Of a stretch of 64,000 bases of DNA, positions 17,532-26,257 are shown in pieces. Position 1 is the stretch's first letter, and every line of letters begins with the position of its first letter. Below the pieces are notes generated by a model, which ran no database searches, was not told where the DNA came from, and worked only from the letters and a program-made list of their open reading frames with translations. This DNA comes from Candidatus Paceibacterota bacterium. GTDB lineage: Bacteria > Verrucomicrobiota > Verrucomicrobiia > Limisphaerales > UBA8199. Location: positions 309,898 through 373,897 of the forward strand of contig DAOTCE010000002.1 in NCBI GenBank assembly GCA_035452965.1. The letters run 5' to 3'. The translations under genes were made by a program, and so were the position numbers.

Positions 17532-18052
17532 ACCGGTTTCTGCGCTGGTTCAATTTCTTAGGGGTTCTGGTGCTCCTGGGGCTCTGTGTGGTTCAGTGGC
17601 AGGCCAACCGGCGGATGCAGGTTGAGTTGATCCGGGTGGACCGCGCTCACCGTGAACAGGAATCCCGGCTCGATCAACACCTCAAGACGAACGAAGGCCA
17701 GGCCCAGGACTTGTCGCGCCTCCAGGGCCATTTGAGCCGCCTCACCGGCGAACTGGAACAAACCGCCAGCCAGCTTGCCGCGGCCGAGCGCCAGGCGAGC
17801 CAATATGCCGCCCAGTGCGAACAACTCAAGTCGAGCGTAACCAACTGGGCGGCGGCGGTCGCGGCCCGCGATGCTCAGTTGCGCCAGAATGCCGCCCAGC
17901 TCAAGCAACTTGCCGAAGCCCGGAACGCAGCCGTGCGTCAGTTCAATGACCTGGTCGGGCGATACCACCAATTGGAGACGAACCTCGAGGCATGGCGCCA
18001 ACGTTCTATCGAGCTAACAACCAACTCAGCTCGACTCCCGCGTCAACCTTGA
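17528..18052 (+). CDS. Membrane-anchored coiled-coil protein of the tonB operon
   Basis: A 174-residue protein translated from an ATG that overlaps the exbD stop (ATGA). It has one N-terminal helix (about 7-24) and then an almost continuous coiled coil (about 30-165) rich in Gln, Ala, Glu and Leu heptads. I do not recognise a named family. Its tight coupling to tonB-exbB-exbD suggests a structural or spacing role in that energy-transducing complex, but this is inference from position only. No cysteines suited to a lipoprotein are present at the start. Confidence 0.75.
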   Translation: MNRFLRWFNFLGVLVLLGLCVVQWQANRRMQVELIRVDRAHREQESRLDQHLKTNEGQAQDLSRLQGHLSRLTGELEQTASQLAAAERQASQYAAQCEQLKSSVTNWAAAVAARDAQLRQNAAQLKQLAEARNAAVRQFNDLVGRYHQLETNLEAWRQRSIELTTNSARLPRQP

Positions 18053-18128
18053 CCTCCAGGGAACAGCCAGCGGATGGAAGTTGCTTTTGCGCGCGGCGCC
18101 TGCTCAGCGCTGCCCGGGTGAGCCCGCT

Positions 18129-20072
18129 CTAAGCGTAGCAGCGGATTTCGTACACGCGCGCCGTGTCGGCGCCGTTCGTGGCGGTGATATGCAGGCGGAC
18201 GGCCTTCGCCTCGACGGGCGTGAACTCGTGGCGGTTCAAGCGCTGGTAATTGCCGGCCACTTTTGCCAGCGAGCGGGTCCGGCCGGCCGCGTCCGTCCAA
18301 TGCAACTCGTAATCGCGCACCGTCTCCGGTTGCGGCCCGCGGATGATGCGCGTGCTGTAACTGGCCTGCGCGGTCAATCGGAGCAGCCGCTGGAACCCGG
18401 TGTCGAACGTGATTTGGATGTGGCGGAGCTTCTGCGGCTGCGGCCAGGTCAGCTCGATCCAGGCACCGTTTTCGGACATCCGGGCCGCCCAAACGTGCTC
18501 CGTTCGCTTCGGCAGGTCGCGCACCCAGCCGTCCAGGACATGCCTGGCCTCGGCGCCCGGCAATTCGTCCGACGCCGAAACCGCAGCCTGGCGCGCGAGG
18601 TCTTTCGGGTCGGCGTTGCGCGCGCCGACGATCGTCTGGTCATCGCGCAGGAGGACCTGCTGCAGCTCGGCCAACCGCGCGTTGTCCTGGGCGAGCTGGC
18701 GGGGGACGAGGCCGGCGCGGGTGCAGAGCGCCGCCGCGGTGCCCGCGGCCTGGCCCATCACGGCGCAGGTGGACATCACGCGCGTGGAGGAGAACGCCAC
18801 GTGGCTGGCGGAGATGTTCCGCCCCGCCATCATCAGGTTGCGAACGTTGCGGCTGTAGAGTGAACGCAGCGGGATGTTGTAGGGCTGCCGCGGGTAGATC
18901 TGGATGCCCGGCTTTTCGTCCGAACGGTCAAAGCCGCTGGGCGGATGGTCGTCCAGGGGCCAGCCGCCCATACAAACGGCGTCCTCGAATCGCACGTCTT
19001 CCTCCGTCAGGTCGCGCTGGGTGAGGATGTGGTCGCCCATGATGCGGCGGGACTCGCGTTTGCCGGGGATCATCCCAACCCAATCCATGCCCCAGTTCGC
19101 GCTGTCGGGTTTGTCGCCCGAATTCTTGATGTAGTCCCACACGCCCATGACAATGCGCAACAGCTCGAAACGGATGCGCTCGTTGTCGCGGATCGTGTTG
19201 AGCTGCCCGCCCCATTCGATCCACCAGTAGCCGTATTCCCAGGACCTGATGGGCCGAAGCTTGAGCTGCTCCCGGGTGACTTTGCGCGCCCACGGAGGCG
19301 GCGTGAAGGGCACGGGCTTTCCATAATCCCGCGCCGTAAAGAGGATGCTCGAGCCCTGCGTCTGCCGGTCTGCGGTGTCGAGGGCGAGTGATTCGTTGAA
19401 CTCGCCTTTGGCCTCGCGTCCCCAGCGCAGCTCCGCGCCGGCTTCGAGCGCCAGCCGGCTGTCGCCCGTGCAATCGAGATAAACCTTCGCCCGGATGCGG
19501 TAAAGGTGCTCCGTCTTGTCGCACCGCACCATGACCCGCTGAATTTCGCCGCCCTTCGTCTCGGCCGCGAACAAGGTCGCATCGAGCAGCAGCGTGGCGT
19601 TGGGCTCGCTGCGGACCTTGTCGTAGAGCAGCAGGTCCCACAGCTCGAAGCAGCGGTGCGGGTTTTGCGCCGCGTCGTCGAGCCGCAATTCCTCGATTAG
19701 CCCGCCCTCGCGCCAGCCGAGGCGCTTGCCGCTGCAATCCGCGCCGACGATGTGCATCCGCACTTCGCTCGAGGCGTTGCCGCCGAGCCGCGAGCGGTCC
19801 TGCGCCAGGATCACCTTCGCGCCATGGCGCGCCGCCGAGATGGCCGCGCACACGCCGGACATGCCGCCTCCCGCCACGAACACGTCGCACGCCAGGTCCA
19901 CCAGGATCATGTGCGGCTCGCCGGCAAAGCGCGCTGCCGGGGGCGCGGCCGGAGCAATCGCGTCGAAGGCCCGGGAGCCGTCCTCTGGCGCAGCAGCCAG
20001 GTTATCGGCGCGGACAAGCACGGTGTACCCGGCAGTGGCGCTGGCAAGGCTGAGAAAGTCCCTGCGATTCAT
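18129..20072 (-). CDS. Tat-exported FAD-dependent oxidoreductase with discoidin-like tail
   Basis: A 647-residue protein starting at ATG 20072 with a twin-arginine leader (MNRRDFLSLASATAGY). The FAD-binding Rossmann motif is at 63-91 (VAGGGMSGVCAAI with a following acidic QD), then LGGNASSEVRMHIVG. This is the FAD_oxidored family, common in exported enzymes of Planctomycetes and Verrucomicrobia. GKRESRR and GRNISASH are shared with the second copy at 62334-64000. The last part (about 470-647) is a beta-sandwich resembling discoidin/F5-8 modules, probably for carbohydrate binding. The substrate is unknown. It is in the same orientation as the DUF6807 gene, 275 bases downstream of it. Confidence 0.85.
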   Translation of the reverse strand: MNRRDFLSLASATAGYTVLVRADNLAAAPEDGSRAFDAIAPAAPPAARFAGEPHMILVDLACDVFVAGGGMSGVCAAISAARHGAKVILAQDRSRLGGNASSEVRMHIVGADCSGKRLGWREGGLIEELRLDDAAQNPHRCFELWDLLLYDKVRSEPNATLLLDATLFAAETKGGEIQRVMVRCDKTEHLYRIRAKVYLDCTGDSRLALEAGAELRWGREAKGEFNESLALDTADRQTQGSSILFTARDYGKPVPFTPPPWARKVTREQLKLRPIRSWEYGYWWIEWGGQLNTIRDNERIRFELLRIVMGVWDYIKNSGDKPDSANWGMDWVGMIPGKRESRRIMGDHILTQRDLTEEDVRFEDAVCMGGWPLDDHPPSGFDRSDEKPGIQIYPRQPYNIPLRSLYSRNVRNLMMAGRNISASHVAFSSTRVMSTCAVMGQAAGTAAALCTRAGLVPRQLAQDNARLAELQQVLLRDDQTIVGARNADPKDLARQAAVSASDELPGAEARHVLDGWVRDLPKRTEHVWAARMSENGAWIELTWPQPQKLRHIQITFDTGFQRLLRLTAQASYSTRIIRGPQPETVRDYELHWTDAAGRTRSLAKVAGNYQRLNRHEFTPVEAKAVRLHITATNGADTARVYEIRCYA

Positions 20073-20347
20073 GTGTCGCGAAGACGATACCAATAGCCCC
20101 GCCGCCAGCAATCCCGCATTCAAGCCTCGTCCACCCTCGATTCCGTTACCAGCGGAGCGGCGCGTGCTCAGGCGGGCTGGTGCCCACTTTGGCTTAGTAC
20201 TGGGCGGGCGTGACAAGCCCAATTCCAGGGCCAGTCACTCGGCCAGCAGTTTCTCAATGGCTAGCGGGCGATCAGACCTGTCAACAGGTGATACCACCTG
20301 GCGAGAAACTGATATTCGCATGAACTGATCCCTTCACGGCCCCGCCT

Positions 20348-21268
20348 TCACTTTTTCTGAGCGCGCGAGTAGGTGTCGTAGAACTTCTGGAGCTGGTCTT
20401 TCCCGAGGAGATTCCTGTGCACCAGCACCCGGTAACTGCAAACGATGTCCCTTCCGGCCGGAAAGGTCTGCGCCTCCACGCCGGGCCATCCCACGCACAG
20501 AACGCCATAATGCCGCGTGAGCCACATGGGCGGGAAATCGGGGTGCTTCGGGGAGATGAAGATCGCCGCGCCGCTTGGGCGACCCACTCCGGGGTAGGCC
20601 GCCGTCAGATCCGCCCAGGGCAACCGGGTCATCGGCAAGTCTTTCTCGTCAATGCCCAAAGGAGTCGTGATGACCGTGTCCGTTCGCGGAGCGAATCGCA
20701 AGGTTAACCCGCCATAGCTTTTCCCTTCGGCGCCGGCCAGGGTGATCGGCTGTTTCAGGGGTGTCCAGGTGAACTTTACGTCAATGGCCCTCGCATCCTT
20801 TGTGGCGGGAAACACAGTGAACTCCGCGACTTCTTTCATGACCCTGCACCCGTCAGCCACCCAGTAGTTCTGCACTTTGAGCACGGCTCTTCTCGATTTG
20901 GCTTCCTGTTCCCATTGATCGAACTCGTGTCGAATGCCTTTGAGCATCCACAAATCGTAATCCTTGCCGTCTATTGTCACATGGGGCCAGGACCAGAACA
21001 GCCCGCGATGATGGTAATGGTCCTTCGGGAAATCATCGGTGAGCACTTCGCCATCCAAGCCATAAAGGGGATGAACATATGAACTGCGAGCCCGGTCGGC
21101 CGGGACGCCCTCTTTGAGCATGACTCCGTGGTTATAGACAAAAACAGGCTTCTCTCCTTCCCACAGTCCGCAGGATTTGTCGTCGATTGAAGTGAAGCGG
21201 AAGGTCGCCGCTTGTGCCACCATGCCGGCGAACAACAGGGGGACCAGGATTAATCGTTCTGCACTCAT
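20348..21268 (-). CDS. Exported DUF6807 (PmoA-like) protein
   Basis: A 306-residue protein with a signal peptide (about 1-20, ending GMVAQAA). It matches the DUF6807 family, often called PmoA-like: GVMLKEGVPADRARSSYVHPLYGLDGEVLTDDFPKDHYHHRGLFWSW contains the typical paired histidines, then YGGLTLRFAPR and PKHPDFPPMWLTRHYG. Members are usually in sugar-catabolic loci beside oxidoreductases, as here, and have a galactose-mutarotase-like beta fold. No proven reaction is known to me. The name PmoA is misleading and does not imply methane oxidation. Confidence 0.85.
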   Translation of the reverse strand: MSAERLILVPLLFAGMVAQAATFRFTSIDDKSCGLWEGEKPVFVYNHGVMLKEGVPADRARSSYVHPLYGLDGEVLTDDFPKDHYHHRGLFWSWPHVTIDGKDYDLWMLKGIRHEFDQWEQEAKSRRAVLKVQNYWVADGCRVMKEVAEFTVFPATKDARAIDVKFTWTPLKQPITLAGAEGKSYGGLTLRFAPRTDTVITTPLGIDEKDLPMTRLPWADLTAAYPGVGRPSGAAIFISPKHPDFPPMWLTRHYGVLCVGWPGVEAQTFPAGRDIVCSYRVLVHRNLLGKDQLQKFYDTYSRAQKK

Positions 21269-21350
21269 GCCAGACTTTTAAGGCGAAGCGAGACTCTTGG
21301 AAAGCACGAAGCAGCCGGGCAATTTTGCGAAATACCTGCCTTTTCCGGTC

Positions 21351-21494
21351 CCCGCTGACCCCGGCACCTTTGGCCTGGGGTTACGGTGACGAGACGGTGG
21401 TGCCCCGGTGTGTATCCCATGGGGAGCGCTCCCCATGGGATACACACCGGGGCACCACCGCACTGACAAGCCATCGTCCAGCCAGCCGCAGGCC
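21351..21494. repeat. 144-bp repeat centred on a perfect 66-bp palindrome (copy 2)
   Basis: At 21395-21460 the sequence reads the same on both strands, with half-site CGGTGGTGCCCCGGTGTGTA continuing to TCCCATGGGGAGC. The outer flanks match copy 1 (11665-11810) in reverse orientation: CCCGCTGACCCCGGCA on the left and CCAGCCAGCCGCAGGCC on the right. It sits in the 345-base gap between the DUF6807 and SGNH genes; nothing else is recognisable there. Confidence 0.9.
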
Positions 21495-21613
21495 GCCGCC
21501 AGCAACTGCGGGAGCCGACGCTGTGAGCCCGGCTTCCAGAGCGGTGCAAGGGGTTCCGCGACCGGATTCTCCAGGTGGACACGGCGGTGCGCCGGTTGGC
21601 CTGGGAGGTGCGT

Positions 21614-23293
21614 TTAAGGCCTGAGCAGGTCTAGCTCCAGGATGGGCCGGAGTGCCTGGAAGAAGCTCTCGGCCAGTTGCTGGTCGCCAGACGGGGCAAG
21701 ATGCACAAGGTCTATGAATTTGTCGTGCTCGCCGTCAAGCTGAGGACGAGTATCCACAAAGCAGACCTCCGGGTGTTGCGCGGCGGCCGCTTGGACAATC
21801 GTGGAATGCACGAGATTGGCTTGGATTTGCCACGGCGCGTTGGGATAACCCGCCTGGTAGAATTCAACGATTGCCGGGGCGCTGCGCTCGTTGACGGCCA
21901 TGGAGAAATTGGCCAGTGCCAACCGGATGTTGTTGGTGCGGGCCAATTGGATCAACTGCCGGTAGAACTGCGCGTAAGGTGTTGCCAGGGGGTCTGTGAG
22001 CGTCGCCGGCGCAGGGATGGGCTTTGGCGGTCGGCGGTTGTGGGAACGCATGAGCCTGAGGCGGTATTCAGCGTCGGCAAGCAGCCGAAGCGGTCGGCGC
22101 GTGTAGGCCGGCGGGCTTGCGCCGCTGGCGAACGGGACGGCATCCCGCAGCGAGCTGAAGGCGTTGATGCCGTGATAGGAAATCACCATATCCGGCTTGA
22201 GCGGCAGGATTTCCGTCGGGAAGCGATAGAGGTTTTGGTCCAGCCGGTACCCCGGCACGCCAGCGTTGATAACCTGCACGGGGCGGGCAGGTTTGAGCCG
22301 CTCCCGGATCAATTGCTCGAGCAACTCCGGCCACGGGCGCTGCTCCCGGTACAGCGTAATGCCAAAGGTGGTGGATTCGCCCAGCGCCACGATGCGGTAG
22401 GCGTTGCCCTTCTCCGCGGGGATCTCCGGGCCGCGAAAACCGCGGCTGTTGATGACGAACGCGCTTTGAGCCATCCGGACGCGGGTGTTTGGCCGCAACC
22501 GGAACAGCAGGACGGGGTCGGGGTCCGGCACTTTGAACTGCTGTTCGGCCCGCCGCCACTGGGTGATGAAGGAATTCCACCAGCGGCCGAAAGCGACGGG
22601 GTCTTCTTGCGCGGCGGCGTAGAGGTAAGACTGTCGGCGCGGGTCGAGATCCCCGCGAAGTGAGCTGACGCACCGAACTGCGAGATCCGTGAGGGGAAGA
22701 CCCAGGATAAGCAGGATGAACGTGTTGACCGCGAGAAGGGCCGGCATTCTCAGGCGGAACCAGAAGTGGCACAGGACCAGCAAGGCCAGAAGGATCAGCA
22801 AGCCCATGAAGAAGGCGCCAGTGTGATTGTTCAAATACGAAGCTCCCAGCCACATCACGCCGCCCAGCATGGCCCAGCACAACCCGAGCAGCCGCCACCA
22901 TCCCCTTGATTCGCCGCCGGGCATGGCACGGCTCGCCGGGAAAACGGCGGCGGCCATGATCCACGCCAGCGCCACGTAGTAGTAGTCCAGGTAACTGCCA
23001 AGCGTGGCCCGCGCGCCGCTTGCCGACACTCCGCCCGCCAGCACGATCCCGATGCAAACCCATGCGATGGCCAACGCCCAAATGCGGAGCCGCAAACGCC
23101 GGCTGGCGAGCGGGGCGGCGGCCACTATCGCGGCGACACCCAGCAGCCCCATTCCCGCCGTTACCGGCCAGGGCATTCCCGTCCAGGCACCCATAACAAC
23201 CGCTGCCCCGGTTAACAGGGCCTGGACCAAAGCCACTATGCAAGCCGTTAAGCGCATTTGGGACTGCCAGCACCAGCATAGGCGGGTGAGCAT
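21614..23293 (-). CDS. Membrane-bound SGNH/GDSL-type hydrolase
   Basis: A 559-residue protein from the ATG at 23293 (a GTG 15 bases earlier is the alternative). Residues 15-205 hold about six or seven membrane helices. The C-terminal half (about 290-559) is an SGNH esterase domain: block I VALGESTTFG with nucleophile Ser307, then VINAGVPGY, PDMVISYHGIN, and the terminal Asp528/His531 pair in DLVHLAP. Such membrane-tethered SGNH proteins act on acyl groups of cell-surface glycans. No partner acyltransferase is adjacent, so the substrate is not known. Confidence 0.8.
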   Translation of the reverse strand: MLTRLCWCWQSQMRLTACIVALVQALLTGAAVVMGAWTGMPWPVTAGMGLLGVAAIVAAAPLASRRLRLRIWALAIAWVCIGIVLAGGVSASGARATLGSYLDYYYVALAWIMAAAVFPASRAMPGGESRGWWRLLGLCWAMLGGVMWLGASYLNNHTGAFFMGLLILLALLVLCHFWFRLRMPALLAVNTFILLILGLPLTDLAVRCVSSLRGDLDPRRQSYLYAAAQEDPVAFGRWWNSFITQWRRAEQQFKVPDPDPVLLFRLRPNTRVRMAQSAFVINSRGFRGPEIPAEKGNAYRIVALGESTTFGITLYREQRPWPELLEQLIRERLKPARPVQVINAGVPGYRLDQNLYRFPTEILPLKPDMVISYHGINAFSSLRDAVPFASGASPPAYTRRPLRLLADAEYRLRLMRSHNRRPPKPIPAPATLTDPLATPYAQFYRQLIQLARTNNIRLALANFSMAVNERSAPAIVEFYQAGYPNAPWQIQANLVHSTIVQAAAAQHPEVCFVDTRPQLDGEHDKFIDLVHLAPSGDQQLAESFFQALRPILELDLLRP

Positions 23294-23403
23294 TGAAAAC
23301 AAGAACACGCGGCGGTGCCTCTAAGACGCCGGCCGGTGCTCCGGCTGGAATAAGGGTTTGACACTCGAGAGCGGCAACCCTAGCTTGGAGCGAAATCTAT
23401 TTT

Positions 23404-23823
23404 ATGGCTGAGAATATTCCTAGCATTCCGAGCGGTGCGATTCCGCCGAAGAAGGAGACCGGAAAAGTCCAACCCAAGAAGGAGACGGTCCGCATCAATT
23501 TGCCGCCCAAGCCCTCAGCCGCCCCGACCATCAAGCTGCCGACCCTGCCTCCCGGAGGACCGGGCGGCGGGCCAGCTGCGGCCGTCCCGGCCGCCCCGCG
23601 CGCCGCGGCTCCCGCGCCCGTGGCGGGCGCGCCCCGCACCACCGGCCCCGCGCCGGCTGCGCCGCGCGCAGCCACGGCCGCCCCGCGTTCCGTCGCGCCC
23701 GCCGCTGCCCGTCCCGCCTTCAGCACGCTGGACACCGCGCTCGCGATTGCGGCGGCCGTCATTGGGGTGATTGCGGTTCTCACCACCCTGAACAACATGT
23801 TCGAATGGATCTGGAACACCTGA
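23404..23823 (+). CDS. Small Pro/Ala-rich protein with C-terminal membrane helix
   Basis: A 139-residue protein. Residues 1-45 include two KKET repeats and a segment ETVRINLPPKPSAAPTIKLPTLP; 50-108 are almost pure Pro, Ala, Gly and Arg; a membrane helix (about 110-130, ALAIAAAVIGVIAVLTTL) ends the chain with EWIWNT. It looks like a tail-anchored cytosolic protein. I recognise the style from Verrucomicrobia but know no function. Thioredoxin follows in the same direction 98 bases later. Confidence 0.7.
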   Translation: MAENIPSIPSGAIPPKKETGKVQPKKETVRINLPPKPSAAPTIKLPTLPPGGPGGGPAAAVPAAPRAAAPAPVAGAPRTTGPAPAAPRAATAAPRSVAPAAARPAFSTLDTALAIAAAVIGVIAVLTTLNNMFEWIWNT

Positions 23824-23921
23824 GCCGGCGCTGACGGGTTTGGATTTCGGCAGCGCGGGCGCAGTGGATTCCGATTGAGTGGCACGGTTAGCCTGGTTCC
23901 TGTTCCGTCACCTTTATTATT

Positions 23922-24254
23922 ATGGCAGCTCCCAATATTGTAGCTTTGACAAAGGAAAACTTTGGCGCGGAAGTGTTGAAATCCACCGCGCCGGTGCTGG
24001 TGGATTTCTGGGCCGAATGGTGTGGTCCGTGCAAGATGATCGGGCCGATCCTGGATGAGTTGGCCGAGGAATACAACGGGCGCGTCCGAATCGGCAAAGT
24101 CAACATTGACGAGCAGCAGGAGCTGGCGGCCGAATATGGCGTCCGCGCCATTCCCACGTTGCTGCTGTTTAATCAGGGCCAGGTGGCGGACCAAATGGTC
24201 GGCCTGCGCAGCAAGCGCGATCTCAAGGCCAGCTTCGAGCGCGTTGGCGCCTGA
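23922..24254 (+). CDS. trxA: Thioredoxin
   Basis: A 110-residue cytosolic thioredoxin with the active site WCGPC at 33-37, inside VLVDFWAEWCGPCKMIGP. The cis-proline is in RAIPTLLLF at about 77, and VNIDEQQELAAEYGV is the usual alpha/beta segment. It reduces disulfides using thioredoxin reductase. The ATG at 23922 gives the standard length. It stands in front of the convergent carB half gene, with no obvious operon partner. Confidence 0.95.
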   Translation: MAAPNIVALTKENFGAEVLKSTAPVLVDFWAEWCGPCKMIGPILDELAEEYNGRVRIGKVNIDEQQELAAEYGVRAIPTLLLFNQGQVADQMVGLRSKRDLKASFERVGA

Positions 24255-24344
24255 GCGACGGCGCGACTCGGTTATTCGATCCGCCGGTTCTCAAATGGCC
24301 GGCGGGAAGTCTGCGGCAGGCCTTTGCGTTCGGCCCGCCGGCGA

Positions 24345-26135
24345 TCAGTGATATTCCTGGAGCGTCTTGACCCCATAACCGCCCCGCCGCAGCGCGGCGA
24401 TGCCCAGCGCGGCGGCCTTGGCCCCGCTGAGCGTGGTCATGATCGGCGTGCCGGTATAAACGGCGGTCGTGCGGATCCTGACGCCGTCGGCATGAGGCAT
24501 GGCGCCCGACGGGGTGTTAATGACGATCTGGATTTCGCGGTTCTTGAGGAGGTCCACCGCATTGGGCCGGCCCTCGTCGAGCTTGAAGATGCGGCGGACC
24601 TTGAGCCCGGCCTCTTCCAGCACCTCCGCGGTGCCGCTGGTCGCCACCAATTCGAAGCCCAGCGCGGCAAATTGACGGCCTGCCTCCGCAACTTCACTTT
24701 TGTGCGAGTCGCTGACGCTGATGAAAACGCGGCCGCTGTCGGGCAAAGGAGCGCCCGCCGCCATTTGTGATTTGGCATAGGCGACCCCCAGGTCGTCGTC
24801 CAGCCCCATGACTTCACCCGTGGACCGCATTTCGGGCGAGAGGAGGATGTCCTGACCGTGGAAACGATTGAAGGGGAACACCGATTCCTTGACCGCCCAA
24901 TAGGACGGCCAGACTTCCCGGGTGAACCCGAGCTGCTTGAGCGTCTTGCCGGCCATCACCCGCGCGGCCAGCTTTGCCAGCGGCACGCCGATGGCCTTGC
25001 TCACGAACGGCACCGTCCGCGAGGCGCGCGGGTTGACTTCCAGCACGTAAACAGTGTCGCCTTTGACCGCGTACTGCACGTTCATCAGGCCGACGACCTT
25101 CAGCTCGCGGGCCATGGCGTGGGTGTATTCCCGGATCAGGCCGATCACGCGTTGCGAGAGCGTGTGCGGCGGCAGAACCATCGCCGCGTCGCCGGAATGC
25201 ACGCCGGCAAACTCGATGTGCTCGAGGACTCCGCCGACGACGATGGTGCCCTGGTTCGGGTAGTAGAAATTGCCGATGTCGGCAATGCAGTCCACGTCCA
25301 CCTCGGTCGCGTCTTCGAGGAACCGGTCCACGAGCACCGGACGCTCGGGGGAGGCCTCGACGGCGAAGCGCATGTAATGCTGCAGTTCGGCGTCGGAGTA
25401 GACGATTTGCATCGCCCGCCCGCCGAGCACGAAACTCGGGCGCACGAGGATTGGATAGCCAAGGCGCTTCGCCACGGCGAGCGCCTCGCCCTCGCTGGTG
25501 GCGATGCCGTTGGGCGGCTGGGGAATTTGAAGCTTCTGCAGCATGGCCGCAAAGAGCTTGCGGTCTTCGGCAATCTCGATGCTCTGGGGTGAGGTGCCGA
25601 TGATGTTGACACCGTTCTTCTGGAGGTCCAGCGCGAGGTTCAGCGGCGTCTGGCCGCCAAACTGGGCGATGGCCCCCCAGCATTGCTCGCGCTCGTAGAT
25701 ATGCAGCACATCCTCCAGCGTGAGCGGCTCGAAATAGAGCTTGTCGCTGGTGTCGTAGTCCGTCGAAACGGTCTCCGGGTTCGAGTTGACCATGAGCGTC
25801 TCGAAGCCGTCCTCCTTGAGCGCGAAGGCGGCGTGCACGCAGCAGTAATCGAACTCAATGCCCTGCCCGATGCGGTTGGGCCCGCCGCCGAGAATCATCA
25901 CCTTCTTGCGCTGGCTGGGTTTCACCTCATCGTCGCCCCGGTCGTAGGTTGAATAATAATAGGGCGTGTAAGCCTCGAACTCAGCCGCGCAGGTATCCAC
26001 CAGGCGGTAGCTCGGCACCAGCCCAAGCTTCTTGCGCTCGGCGCGGACGGCGTCTTCCGTCTGCCCGGTCAAATGGGCGATCTGCCGGTCGGAGAACCCG
26101 AGCGACTTGGCTTTGGCCAGTTGATCTGCGTTCAT
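24345..26135 (-). CDS. carB: Carbamoyl-phosphate synthase large chain, C-terminal half (split carB)
   Basis: A 596-residue protein that corresponds to roughly the second half of the usual 1070-residue CarB. It begins in the oligomerisation domain (MNADQLAKAKSLGFSDRQIAHLTG, then VDTCAAEF). It continues through the second ATP-grasp module (LGGGPNRIGQGIEFDYCCVHA, VRPSFVLGGRAMQIVY, EVNPRASRTVPFVSKA) and the MGS-like regulatory domain (about 460-596, INTPSGAMP). This half makes carbamoyl phosphate from carbamate. The first half is absent: the upstream neighbour on the same strand is a secretion gene. A few bacteria and archaea carry CarB as two genes, so the other half may be elsewhere. The chain itself looks complete and intact. 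Confidence 0.9.
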   Translation of the reverse strand: MNADQLAKAKSLGFSDRQIAHLTGQTEDAVRAERKKLGLVPSYRLVDTCAAEFEAYTPYYYSTYDRGDDEVKPSQRKKVMILGGGPNRIGQGIEFDYCCVHAAFALKEDGFETLMVNSNPETVSTDYDTSDKLYFEPLTLEDVLHIYEREQCWGAIAQFGGQTPLNLALDLQKNGVNIIGTSPQSIEIAEDRKLFAAMLQKLQIPQPPNGIATSEGEALAVAKRLGYPILVRPSFVLGGRAMQIVYSDAELQHYMRFAVEASPERPVLVDRFLEDATEVDVDCIADIGNFYYPNQGTIVVGGVLEHIEFAGVHSGDAAMVLPPHTLSQRVIGLIREYTHAMARELKVVGLMNVQYAVKGDTVYVLEVNPRASRTVPFVSKAIGVPLAKLAARVMAGKTLKQLGFTREVWPSYWAVKESVFPFNRFHGQDILLSPEMRSTGEVMGLDDDLGVAYAKSQMAAGAPLPDSGRVFISVSDSHKSEVAEAGRQFAALGFELVATSGTAEVLEEAGLKVRRIFKLDEGRPNAVDLLKNREIQIVINTPSGAMPHADGVRIRTTAVYTGTPIMTTLSGAKAAALGIAALRRGGYGVKTLQEYH

Positions 26136-26257
26136 GGTCGGTCGCAACCCCGCAAAGTAAGCCGAAAAGAGCTTTGGGTGTCGAGTGTTGACTCGGCGGC
26201 GGAAGAACAAGGAACGATGCCAGCCCTGGCGGCAGACCCGCAGGATGACTCCGGCGC

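Noticed and set aside
20348..21268. Particulate methane monooxygenase subunit (the PmoA name)
   Set aside because: The family name is historical; the sequence is a DUF6807 exported protein without membrane helices or copper ligands of PmoA.
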